DNA of 64,000 nucleotides. It comes from Pseudomonadota bacterium (GTDB taxonomy: Bacteria > Pseudomonadota > Alphaproteobacteria > Rhizobiales > Xanthobacteraceae). The notes beneath the pieces were generated by a model. That model was not told where the DNA came from. It saw only the letters and a program-made list of their open reading frames with translations, and did not search any database. Numbering within the stretch: the first letter of the stretch is position 1; every line of letters begins with the position of its first letter. Positions 54,201 through 62,246 of this stretch are shown here, piece after piece. The position numbers were made by a program, and so were the translations under genes. The stretch spans positions 124,001 to 188,000 of the forward strand of contig JAEWIX010000025.1 in NCBI GenBank assembly GCA_023386885.1. Direction: 5' to 3'.

Positions 54201-55144
54201 CAACAACAAAAACAGATCGCCCGTTTCCGCTCGGCCAGCCAGCCTTCGTTTCCAATGTGCTCGAGCGCGCCGCGCATCTGCGCACCGACGACGCTAAGCT
54301 GATGGCGCTGGAAACTCGACAAGATGCCAGCGCCTATGTCGTCTTTCGCGATTCGCTGGTGGTGGCGCAGGAAAACGGCGGCGTGCGTGCGCTGTTGTCG
54401 GTGAACGAGGCGCTGAAGTTCGGCGCCAATCCCGGCACCATCTTCCTCGGTCTGCGCGGTGACGCGCCGGTGTTCGGCATGGGCATTGCCGATGATGCCG
54501 CCGAGAAGCTGCTGAACCGCTCTGACGTTGGCGTCGTTGAACTGCGCGGCATGGCGATGCAGGGCGCGATTCCGCCGGAACAGCTTTCCGCCATCGCGAT
54601 GGCGAAATCCATGGTGAGCTGGCATCGCCGCCACGGCTTCTGCGCCAATTGCGGTACGCGCACCCGCGCCGCACAAGGCGGCTGGCGGCGCGATTGCCCT
54701 AGTTGCAAGGCCGAGCATTTTCCGCGCACCGACCCGGTCGTCATCATGCTGGTGACCTCAGGCGACGACTGCCTGCTGGGCCGCCAGAAGCAGTTTCCCG
54801 CCGGCATGTGGTCGTGCCTCGCGGGCTTCGTCGAGGCGGCGGAAACCATCGAGGATGCCGTGCGGCGCGAGGTGTGGGAAGAATCCGGAATCCATTGCGA
54901 CAACGTGCAATATTACATGACGCAGCCATGGCCCTATCCATCATCGCTGATGATCGGCTGCACAGCGAAAGCACTCAACAAGGACATCGTCATCGATCGC
55001 ACCGAACTCGAGGACGTGCGCTGGTTCCCGCGCGCCGAAGCGGCACAGATGCTGGCGCGACAACATGCCGACGGACTCACCGGGCCGCACCCGTTCGCCA
55101 TCGCGCATCATCTGGTGGGCCGCTGGCTGCAACCGTCCGGATAA
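54197..55144 (+). CDS. nudC: NAD+ diphosphatase (NudC)
   Basis: The protein has 315 residues. The zinc ribbon 'FCANCGTRTRAAQGGWRRDC' and 'PSCKAEHFPR' precedes the Nudix box 'GFVEAAETIEDAVRREVWEE' followed by SGI. The NudC specificity sequence SQPWPFPxS is present as 'TQPWPYPSSLM'. It hydrolyses NAD(H) and removes NAD caps from RNA. It overlaps the HIT gene by four bases. Confidence 0.95.
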   Translation: MTTTKTDRPFPLGQPAFVSNVLERAAHLRTDDAKLMALETRQDASAYVVFRDSLVVAQENGGVRALLSVNEALKFGANPGTIFLGLRGDAPVFGMGIADDAAEKLLNRSDVGVVELRGMAMQGAIPPEQLSAIAMAKSMVSWHRRHGFCANCGTRTRAAQGGWRRDCPSCKAEHFPRTDPVVIMLVTSGDDCLLGRQKQFPAGMWSCLAGFVEAAETIEDAVRREVWEESGIHCDNVQYYMTQPWPYPSSLMIGCTAKALNKDIVIDRTELEDVRWFPRAEAAQMLARQHADGLTGPHPFAIAHHLVGRWLQPSG

Positions 55145-55186
55145 GCGGAACCAGATCGTCGCCAAGCGATTGACGATGGGCACACC

Positions 55187-56140
55187 ATGACCGACACAGC
55201 CAGTTCGAACTCACCCCATATCCTTTGCATCGGAATGCCGGTGCGCGATCTCGCCTTTCGCATCGAGGCAATTCCGTCGCGCGGCTCCAAGGTGCCGGCC
55301 AGCCAGTTCGAGGAAATCGCCGGCGGTAATGCGCTTAATGCCGCCATCGGCATCGTGCGGCTCGGCGGTCGCGCCGCGCTGTGCGGCCCGATGGGTGACG
55401 CTGATGAGACGTCTGCGCAATACATCTTCGACAAACTCGCGGAAGAAGGCATCGTCAGTCGGCATCTGGTGCATATGCCGGGACTGGTGACGCCGATCTC
55501 CGCCATCATGATCGACTCCAGCGGCGAGCGCACCATCGTCACCTTCCGCGATCCCGCCTTGTGGAAGGTCCAACTTCCCAACGCCGATGCCTTGCTGGAA
55601 AACTGTGGCGCGGTGCTGATCGAAAGCCGCTGCGCGCCTTTCGCCACCGATCTCTGCGCCGAAGCTCGGCGCCGGAACATCCCGGTCGTGGTGGACGTCG
55701 ACGGCGCGATGTCGCTGCGCGAGGGCGTGCTGACCGCCTCCTCGCACCTGATCTTTTCCAGCGACGCCGTGCAGCAGACCGCCGGTAGCGACGACGACGC
55801 CACGGCGCTGCGCAAGATTGCCGGCCTTACTTCCTCATTCCTGGCGGCGACACGCGGCCCGCAAGGCACGCTCTGGCTCGATGCCGCCGGAGCGTTTCAG
55901 GAAACGGCGGCGTTTCCGGTCCACACCGTCGATACGCTGGGGGCCGGCGACATTTTCCACGGCGCCTTCACCTTGGCGCTGATCGAGGGCCAGGCCATCC
56001 CGGCCGCCCTGCGCTTCGCCTCCGCCGCCGCGGCACTGAAATGCACCCGTTTTGGCGGCGCCTTTGCCTGTCCACAACGTGCTGAAGTTGAAGCATTTTT
56101 GGCCGAACGCCCGCTATCGGCGGGCCAGTCGCCCAAATAA
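55187..56140 (+). CDS. PfkB-family carbohydrate kinase
   Basis: The protein has 317 residues. PfkB signature 1 appears around 'FEEIAGGNALNAAIGIVRLG' and signature 2 as 'DTLGAGDIFHGAFTLALIEG', with the catalytic Asp in GAGD. 'VVDVDGAMSLREG' is a typical inner strand. It phosphorylates a sugar or nucleoside; ribokinase- or KDG-kinase-like activity cannot be separated by eye. It follows nudC after 42 bases. Confidence 0.9.
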   Translation: MTDTASSNSPHILCIGMPVRDLAFRIEAIPSRGSKVPASQFEEIAGGNALNAAIGIVRLGGRAALCGPMGDADETSAQYIFDKLAEEGIVSRHLVHMPGLVTPISAIMIDSSGERTIVTFRDPALWKVQLPNADALLENCGAVLIESRCAPFATDLCAEARRRNIPVVVDVDGAMSLREGVLTASSHLIFSSDAVQQTAGSDDDATALRKIAGLTSSFLAATRGPQGTLWLDAAGAFQETAAFPVHTVDTLGAGDIFHGAFTLALIEGQAIPAALRFASAAAALKCTRFGGAFACPQRAEVEAFLAERPLSAGQSPK

Positions 56141-56208
56141 AGATTGTCATAGAAGAATTTCCTATATATGAGGGCAATCCTGCCAACATATGGAAAAATC
56201 ATCTTCTC

Positions 56209-56721
56209 ATGACAGACCTCGCCGCTCCCGCATCATCTGACTCCGGCCGCCGGCTCGACGCCATCGACCGCAAGATCCTCACCGTTTTGCAGGACGACGC
56301 CTCGCTTTCGGTTGCCGAGATCGGCGACCGGGTCGGCCTGTCCTCAACACCGTGCTGGAAGCGCATTCAGCGCCTCGAAGCCGATGGCGTCATTACCCGC
56401 CGCGTCGCGCTGGTGGACCAAAACAAGATCGGCCTCGGCATTACCGTTTTCGTCTCGGTCGAGAGCGGCGACCACTCCGACGAGTGGCTGCGGAAGTTCG
56501 CCGAGGCCGTGAGCGCCATGCCGGAGGTGGTGGAATTCTATCGGATGGCCGGCGACGTCGATTACATGCTGCGCGTCGTCACCGCCGACATGCAGAGCTA
56601 CGACGTGTTCTACAAGAAGCTGATCAGCGCGGTGGCGCTCAAGAACGTGACGTCGCGCTTCGCCATGGAGAAGATCAAGTCGGTGACCGCATTGCCGGTG
56701 CCGCCGCTGAGCGCGTCCTAG
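56209..56721 (+). CDS. Lrp/AsnC family transcriptional regulator
   Basis: The protein has 170 residues. The N-terminal helix-turn-helix is 'LDAIDRKILTVLQDDASLSV' and 'AEIGDRVGLSSTPCWKRIQR', then the RAM effector domain with 'AVSAMPEVVEFYRMAGDVDY' and 'MLRVVTADMQSYDVF'. It starts with no close upstream site in an AT-rich gap of 68 bases after the kinase. Amino-acid-responsive control is usual for the family; targets are unknown. Confidence 0.92.
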   Translation: MTDLAAPASSDSGRRLDAIDRKILTVLQDDASLSVAEIGDRVGLSSTPCWKRIQRLEADGVITRRVALVDQNKIGLGITVFVSVESGDHSDEWLRKFAEAVSAMPEVVEFYRMAGDVDYMLRVVTADMQSYDVFYKKLISAVALKNVTSRFAMEKIKSVTALPVPPLSAS

Positions 56722-56762
56722 CACCAGTCCGACACGCCAGTGCGCGCGGCAGGCCGCGCATA

Positions 56763-57467
56763 CTATTGCCGGATCATGAACAGTGGATCGGCGCTATCGG
56801 GCACACGCCGCCATTGCGCGTTGTCGTCGGCCTCGAAGTGCCACATCTCGCCGCGCGCCGACATCAACAGCATCTCGCCGCGCTCCAGCCGCCACAACGT
56901 CGGCGCGAAGTTAGCCACGGCGGGATCACATCCCGCCTTGACGAAGACAGAAAAATTGTCACCACCGGCCTCGGTGTTGGTCAGTGTCAAGTTGCACAGC
57001 ACCGCACCCGAGCCGCGCACCATCGCCCAATTGCCGATCATCTGGTCCATCGACCGCGTCAGTGCCCGCGCTGCCGCCAGGTTCTGCAGCAGATAAATTC
57101 CCTCGCCAACACGACGACCTTCCAGAATGCCGCTTTCAACCTCGGTGAAGTCGATCACCGATTGTCCTGCGGTATCCTGAAGGCGAACGATGTCCAGCCC
57201 CTTGATGCTCCACGCTACGATGTCCTTCGTGAAGGGCAAGGCGTTGGCGCAACCTGGCTCAAGTTCCAGCTTCATGCTGCCTTGTGAAGCGATATCAGCC
57301 TTCAGCGTCACGACGCAGGTCTTGCCGCGCTCCGCCGTCGATAATTCCCACTGGCCGATCATCTCTTTCTTCAGGCCTGCGGCGGTCTGGGCGGATGCAG
57401 GTAAGGCAGCGGCAACCAACACCGCCGACAGCGCCAGCATCCAGCCTCGGATCGCCGCAAAGCGCAT
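56763..57467 (-). CDS. Secreted protein with two AprI/Inh-type domains
   Basis: The protein has 234 residues. A Sec signal peptide, 'MRFAAIRGWMLALSAVLVAA', ends near 'ASAQT'. Two repeats follow: 'GQWELSTAERGKTCVVTLKA'...'GCANALPFTKDIVAWSIKG' and 'GNWAMVRGSGAVLCNLTLTN'...'GCDPAVANFAPTLWRLERG', each with the paired Cys of the AprI/Inh (Omp19-like) barrel. Single-domain members inhibit metalloproteases in the periplasm or sit in the outer membrane. No lipobox Cys is visible and no cognate protease is near. It is tightly followed upstream by the ABC operon's last gene. Confidence 0.78.
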   Translation of the reverse strand: MRFAAIRGWMLALSAVLVAAALPASAQTAAGLKKEMIGQWELSTAERGKTCVVTLKADIASQGSMKLELEPGCANALPFTKDIVAWSIKGLDIVRLQDTAGQSVIDFTEVESGILEGRRVGEGIYLLQNLAAARALTRSMDQMIGNWAMVRGSGAVLCNLTLTNTEAGGDNFSVFVKAGCDPAVANFAPTLWRLERGEMLLMSARGEMWHFEADDNAQWRRVPDSADPLFMIRQ

Positions 57468-57469
57468 GG

Positions 57470-58450
57470 CTATCTGTCCTTCACCGGCGTTTCGGCAATC
57501 GGGGTGAGCGGCGGCTTGCCGGAAAACCAGGCCTTCAGATTGTCAACGACGAGCTGATCCATTGCGTTGCGGGTGACCAGCGACGCGGAGCCGATGTGCG
57601 GCAGCAGCACGACATTCTGCAGCGCCTTCAACTCATCTGGAACGTTCGGTTCCTTGGCGAACACATCGAGGCCGGCGGCGAGAATGGTGCCGGATTTCAG
57701 CGCCGCGATCAGCGCCGGCTCATCGATCACGCTACCGCGCGCCAGATTGATGATAACGCCGCGCGGCCCCAGCGTTTTCATCACCTCGGCATTGATCATG
57801 TTGGCGGTGGCCGCGCCGCCCGGTGTGATGACGATCAGCGTATCCACCGCCTTCGCCATCTCGAGCAGGTTTGGATAGTGCTGATGAGATACTCCTGCCG
57901 CCGGATTTCGTGAGTGATACACCACCGGCACCTTGGCGGCATCCAGCCGGCGCGCGATCGCCTGCCCGATGCGGCCCATGCCAACCATGCCGACCTTGCG
58001 ATCGCGCAGCGAACCGACGGTCAACGGATAGTCCTGGGTGGTCCACAAACCGGACCGGATATAGCGATCCGCCTTGATGAACTCGCGCAACGTCGCGATG
58101 AGCAGCCCCACGGCGGTGTCCGCGACTTCCTCGGTCAGTACGTCCGGCGTGTTGGTGACGATGATGCCGTGCTCGCGTGCATAAGCGGAATCGACATGAT
58201 CGTATCCGACCCCGAAGCTCGACACGATCTCCAGCTTCGGGAAGCGTGACAGCACGGCCTCGCCGGCCGGACGCAAGGCCGTCACGGCGATACCGCGGAT
58301 TCTTTCGACGACCGCCGGCGACAGTCGATTCACGTCCTCCAACGTCTCGCATTTGTGGCGTTCGAATCGTTCGGAAAAACCATTGTCGACAACCGGCTTG
58401 GTCGGGCCATAGATCAGAAGGTCGATTTTCTCCGAAGCAGCGGTCGTCAT
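57470..58450 (-). CDS. D-isomer-specific 2-hydroxyacid dehydrogenase (glyoxylate/hydroxypyruvate reductase-like)
   Basis: The protein has 326 residues. The NAD(P) turn is 'GMVGMGRIGQAIARRLDAAK'; the catalytic Arg is in 'IINLARGSVIDEPALIAALK', Glu in 'VFAKEPNVPDEL' and His in 'VVLLPHIGSASLVTRNAMD'. It interconverts a 2-oxo acid and a D-2-hydroxy acid. It shares one base with the permease stop, so it is co-expressed with the importer; the imported compound may be its substrate or precursor. Confidence 0.9.
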   Translation of the reverse strand: MTTAASEKIDLLIYGPTKPVVDNGFSERFERHKCETLEDVNRLSPAVVERIRGIAVTALRPAGEAVLSRFPKLEIVSSFGVGYDHVDSAYAREHGIIVTNTPDVLTEEVADTAVGLLIATLREFIKADRYIRSGLWTTQDYPLTVGSLRDRKVGMVGMGRIGQAIARRLDAAKVPVVYHSRNPAAGVSHQHYPNLLEMAKAVDTLIVITPGGAATANMINAEVMKTLGPRGVIINLARGSVIDEPALIAALKSGTILAAGLDVFAKEPNVPDELKALQNVVLLPHIGSASLVTRNAMDQLVVDNLKAWFSGKPPLTPIAETPVKDR

Positions 58451-59289
58451 CAGCTTTCCTTTCGCAACGCGCTCTCATGCCAGCGCCGCAACAACAGATG
58501 CGACACCAGCGCCAACGCCATATAAATGACGACCCCGGCCACCGAGAGCAACAACAATGCGGCGAACATGCGCGGAATGTTGAGCCGGTATCCGGATTCC
58601 GCAATCCTGTAGGCGAGGCCCGACCCGCTGCCGGCCGAGCCCGCCGCGATCTCCGCAACCACCGCGCCGATCAGCGACAGTCCCCCGGCGATACGTAGGC
58701 CGCCAAGCATATAGGGCAGCGCCGCGGGCAGGCGCAGGTAACGCAAGGTCTGCCAGCGCGAGGCGCCATATAGTTTGAACATATCTGCCAGATTGCGATC
58801 GACCGAATTCAGCCCCAACGTGGTGTTCGACAGGACCGGAAAGAAGGCGACAATCCAGGCGCAGGCCACCACCGCAGTCTGCTGCGGCAGATAGATCAGC
58901 AGCAGCGGCGCGATGGCGATCACCGGCGTGACCTGCAGGATCACCGCATAGGGCAACAGCGCCAGTTCGAGCCATTTCGACTGACTGAACAACAACGCCA
59001 GCGCGACGCCGCCGATAACCGCTGCGATGAACCCTTCCAAGGTGGTCAATAGCGTCGTCAGCAACGATGTCCACAAAATCGACCAATCTTGAATCAAGGT
59101 CTCAAGAACCAACGCGGGACCGGGCAGCACGTAAGGCGGAATGTCGTTGATGTTGACGACCAAGTGCCAGGCGAGAATGCCTGCTGCTAACACCGCGACA
59201 GGCAACGCCATTCGCGCTATCGCGCCGCGCGACGACGTCGCGACTTCCGCCGCGCTTGAACGGGCTTCGTTCGTCATCACGCCGCTCAC
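58450..59289 (-). CDS. ABC transporter permease (SsuC/TauC/ThiX type)
   Basis: The protein has 279 residues from a GTG that overlaps the ATPase stop (GTGA); an ATG lies at 59277. Six hydrophobic segments include 'IARMALPVAVLAAGILAWHL' and 'VVIYMALALVSHLLLRRW'. The cytoplasmic EAA-type loop is 'YGASRWQTLRYLRLPAALPY'. It forms the channel of a nitrate/sulfonate/pyrimidine-precursor class importer with the next two genes. Confidence 0.92.
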   Translation of the reverse strand: MSGVMTNEARSSAAEVATSSRGAIARMALPVAVLAAGILAWHLVVNINDIPPYVLPGPALVLETLIQDWSILWTSLLTTLLTTLEGFIAAVIGGVALALLFSQSKWLELALLPYAVILQVTPVIAIAPLLLIYLPQQTAVVACAWIVAFFPVLSNTTLGLNSVDRNLADMFKLYGASRWQTLRYLRLPAALPYMLGGLRIAGGLSLIGAVVAEIAAGSAGSGSGLAYRIAESGYRLNIPRMFAALLLLSVAGVVIYMALALVSHLLLRRWHESALRKES

Positions 59290-60095
59290 GTCGCAGCCTT
59301 CGCACCGCTGGCTTGAGCCAGCGCCAGGGATGCTTGCCGACAGTAAGCGGCGTATTCGGCCGAGGTGCGGAAATCCTCGTCGCGCGCGCCGGCATCGATC
59401 CGAATATCCTTATGGATGCGTCCGGGCCGTCCTGTCATCACCACGACTCGTTGCGACAGGTAGACCGATTCAAACACCGAATGCGTCACAAACACCACCG
59501 TCTTGCGAAGGCTGCGCCATAGCGCCAACAGATCGTTATTGAGGCGGAAGCGCGTGATCTCGTCGAGCGCGGCGAACGGCTCGTCTAACAATAGCACGTC
59601 CGGTTCGGTGATCAGTGCGCGGGCGAGCGACACGCGCATCTTCATTCCGCCGGAAAGTTCGCGCGGGAATGCCTCGTCGAACTCCGACAGTCCGACCCGC
59701 GCCAGCACCTCGTCCACACGTACGTTCGCGCCAGAATGTGTCGAACGAGCCAATGTCAGCGGCAGCTTCACATTCTCACGCACGTTTGCCCACGGCATCA
59801 AGGTGGGCTCCTGAAACACGAATCCGATCGAACGGCCGGCTTGCGCCGATGTCGTGGGCCCCGCCACATTCACCTCACCCGAGGTCGGCGCGACCAAACC
59901 GGCAATAATGCGTAGCGCGGTCGACTTGCCGCACCCGGATGGACCGAGCAACGAGATGAACTCGCCGCGCCGAACATCGAGATCGATAGGTCCCAGAGCA
60001 ATGCCGCGACCATCATAGATCTTGGTGACGGCGCGCAGCCGAATGGCGCGACTGCTGCCTGATTTGTCGGAGAGGATGGGAGAGATCGCCGCCAT
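59286..60095 (-). CDS. ABC transporter ATP-binding protein (SsuB/TauB type)
   Basis: The protein has 269 residues from the ATG at 60095. Walker A is 'SLLGPSGCGKSTALRIIAGL', the Q-loop 'FVFQEPTLMPWANVRENVKL', the signature 'RELSGGMKMRVSLARALI', Walker B 'DVLLLDEPFAALDEITRFRL' and the switch His in 'VFVTHSVFESVYLSQRVVVM'. It energises the importer and lies between the binding-protein and permease genes. Confidence 0.95.
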   Translation of the reverse strand: MAAISPILSDKSGSSRAIRLRAVTKIYDGRGIALGPIDLDVRRGEFISLLGPSGCGKSTALRIIAGLVAPTSGEVNVAGPTTSAQAGRSIGFVFQEPTLMPWANVRENVKLPLTLARSTHSGANVRVDEVLARVGLSEFDEAFPRELSGGMKMRVSLARALITEPDVLLLDEPFAALDEITRFRLNNDLLALWRSLRKTVVFVTHSVFESVYLSQRVVVMTGRPGRIHKDIRIDAGARDEDFRTSAEYAAYCRQASLALAQASGAKAAT

Positions 60096-60102
60096 CACAT
60101 CG

Positions 60103-61125
60103 TCACGGCTTGGGGCGGAGATCGAGACCGACGCCCTTGTTGATGAAGCGTAACGTATAGGCCTTCCGGTAGTCGATATCGCGACGAACCACGCCTGCCC
60201 GCACCATCTTATCGAAGAAGCTCGCCATGCGGGCGTCTGTCATCGCGCCGATACCGTCTTTGTCGGCATCGCCGGAATCGACGATGCCGTGATCCTTCAT
60301 CGCCTTGACCGAATACACGAGCAGTTCGTCGGTCATGTCCGGGTTGAGCTTCTTGATCATCTCATTGCCCAGCTTGTTGTCGCCGTAGAGATAGGTGTAC
60401 CAACCGATGATCGAGGCATCCACGAAGCGTTGCACGAGACCAGGTTTGTTTTCGATGAGATTGCGCCGGGTTTCGATCAGTGTCGAATAGGCGTCGAAAC
60501 CATAGTCGGCGAGCAGCAGCACCGTGGGCTTGAACCCGGCGCGTTTCTCCACCGCATAGGGCTCCGACGATACGTAACCTTGCATCGCGCTATTCGGGTC
60601 GGCAAGAAACGGCTGGGCGTTGAAGGTGTAAGGCTTCACCTTGTCCTCGCTGAAACCGTAATCGGATTTCAGCCACTGGAAATAACTGGCAATGCCTTCT
60701 TTCGACACGAACAATGTGAGTGGCTTGAGGTCGTCGAGCTTGGTGACCTTGGAGTCCGGATGAGCCAGAAACACCTGCGGGTCTTTCTGGAATATCGCCG
60801 CCACCGCGACCACTGGCACCTTGTTGGCCACAGCGTCGAACGATTGCAGAGTGTTTGCGGTCATGAAGAAATCGAGCTTTCCGGCGATCAGCAGGATGCG
60901 GTTGTTGACGTTCGGCCCGCCCGGCACGATGGTCACGTCAAGTCCGTACCTGCGATAGGTGCCATCGGCCAGCGCCTGGAAGAAGCCGCCGTGCTCAGCC
61001 TCCGCCACCCAGTTGGTGCCGAAAGATACCTTGTCCAGCGTTTCGGCGGTGGCCGGCGCGGCCTGAGCGAGGACGATGCCGACGAGACAGGCCCTTAACG
61101 ATGACGCGAGAGGAGCCAGCTTCAT
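60103..61125 (-). CDS. ABC transporter substrate-binding protein (NMT1/THI5-like)
   Basis: The protein has 340 residues from the ATG at 61125. The signal peptide 'KLAPLASSLRACLVGIVLAQ' ends near 'ATAET'. The mature part has 'FGTNWVAEAEHGGFFQALAD', 'VTIVPGGPNVNNRILLIAGK' and 'LDFFMTANTLQSF', as in pyrimidine-precursor or sulfonate-type binding proteins. It is first in the leftward operon. The ligand is not known. Confidence 0.92.
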   Translation of the reverse strand: MKLAPLASSLRACLVGIVLAQAAPATAETLDKVSFGTNWVAEAEHGGFFQALADGTYRRYGLDVTIVPGGPNVNNRILLIAGKLDFFMTANTLQSFDAVANKVPVVAVAAIFQKDPQVFLAHPDSKVTKLDDLKPLTLFVSKEGIASYFQWLKSDYGFSEDKVKPYTFNAQPFLADPNSAMQGYVSSEPYAVEKRAGFKPTVLLLADYGFDAYSTLIETRRNLIENKPGLVQRFVDASIIGWYTYLYGDNKLGNEMIKKLNPDMTDELLVYSVKAMKDHGIVDSGDADKDGIGAMTDARMASFFDKMVRAGVVRRDIDYRKAYTLRFINKGVGLDLRPKP

Positions 61126-61269
61126 GATTGATCTCCATCGATTATTCTGGCCCATGATGGCAGGATGCAACAGGCAGCGTCGATGTTGTAGCCGTTCCGC
61201 CGCCACACGTCTGGAATGTCGTTAAATTTTTCGTCGATCGGTTCACTGGTTTCAAGAGCGCCCATCCCG

Positions 61270-62079
61270 ATGACTGCTTCCTGCCCACCCCGCGACTGGT
61301 GCGACATCTACTGGTCCGACGTGACGCGCGATGACGCTGCGCGATGGATCGCGGTGCTGCCGCTGGCAGCCATCGAGCAACATGGGCCGCATCTGCCGCT
61401 CGGCACCGACGTGATGATTGCGGACGCCTATCTGGCGCGGGTACGCGAATTGCTGCCGACGAATCTTCCGGCAACGTTCCTGCCGGTGCAAGCCGTCGGC
61501 ATTTCGACCGAACACGTCCCTTTTCCCGGCACGCTGACGCTGCCGCCTGACCTCGCGATCCGAAACTGGACGGCGCTGGGCGAAAGCCTCGCGCGCGTCG
61601 GCATCCGCAAGCTGGTGATGGTGTCGAGTCATGGCGGCAACAGTGCCGCGATGAGCATCGTTTCACAGGAACTGCGCGCACATCACGGCATGCTGGCGGT
61701 CACGACCGCGTGGAGCCGCTTCGGTGCGCCCGAAGGGCTATTCACCGACGCCGAGGTCCGCCACGGAATCCATGGCGGCGCCATCGAAACCTCCATCATG
61801 CTGGCGGCGCGCCCCGATCGGGTGCGGACCGCCGAAATCAAGAACTTCCAGCCACGGACCGTGACGATCGAGAACGATTATCGCTGGCTCAGCGTGCAGC
61901 GACCCGCGCCATTCGCATGGCAAGCGCAGGACCTGCACCCAAGCGGCGCCATCGGCGATGCCACCGCGGCCAGCGCCGAGAAGGGTCGGCAGTTGCTGGA
62001 CCACGGCGCCCGCGCCTTTTGCGAATTGCTTGCCGACGTCGACCGATTCGACCCGGCCCTCTTCCTCGACCAGGCCTGA
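61270..62079 (+). CDS. Creatininase family amidohydrolase
   Basis: The protein has 269 residues from the ATG at 61270; an upstream ATG at 61216 adds 18. The metal motif is 'LPLAAIEQHGPHLPLGTDVM' (Glu, His, Asp), with 'VMVSSHGGNSAAMSIVSQEL' and 'IHGGAIETSIML' completing the site. The family opens cyclic amides (creatinine, FAPy, mycofactocin peptides). It is divergent from the ABC operon with a 144-base gap, suggesting that the importer brings in its substrate. Confidence 0.9.
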   Translation: MTASCPPRDWCDIYWSDVTRDDAARWIAVLPLAAIEQHGPHLPLGTDVMIADAYLARVRELLPTNLPATFLPVQAVGISTEHVPFPGTLTLPPDLAIRNWTALGESLARVGIRKLVMVSSHGGNSAAMSIVSQELRAHHGMLAVTTAWSRFGAPEGLFTDAEVRHGIHGGAIETSIMLAARPDRVRTAEIKNFQPRTVTIENDYRWLSVQRPAPFAWQAQDLHPSGAIGDATAASAEKGRQLLDHGARAFCELLADVDRFDPALFLDQA

Positions 62080-62170
62080 TCCCTTTCCCGTCTGCCCATT
62101 CGAATCGTGCCGTCCGTTACATGGCCGTCACACCACGGTGGCAAAGACCCTTTGGACTTTCATTTGGCAA

Positions 62171-62206
62171 TTGCGATTGCGAATTAGTTGCAATAATAAT
62201 TTGCGA
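62171..62206. promoter_or_regulatory. Four TTGC(G/A)A repeats upstream of the outer-membrane protein
   Basis: TTGCGA, TTGCGA, TTGCAA and TTGCGA begin at 62171, 62177, 62188 and 62201, within an AT-rich patch 40-75 bases upstream of the porin start. Repeated hexamers of this kind can bind metal regulators of the Fur/Mur type, but the match is loose. Confidence 0.3.
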
Positions 62207-62246
62207 TCAACACATCGAGCCTGCGCGACGAGACGACATCAGCATC

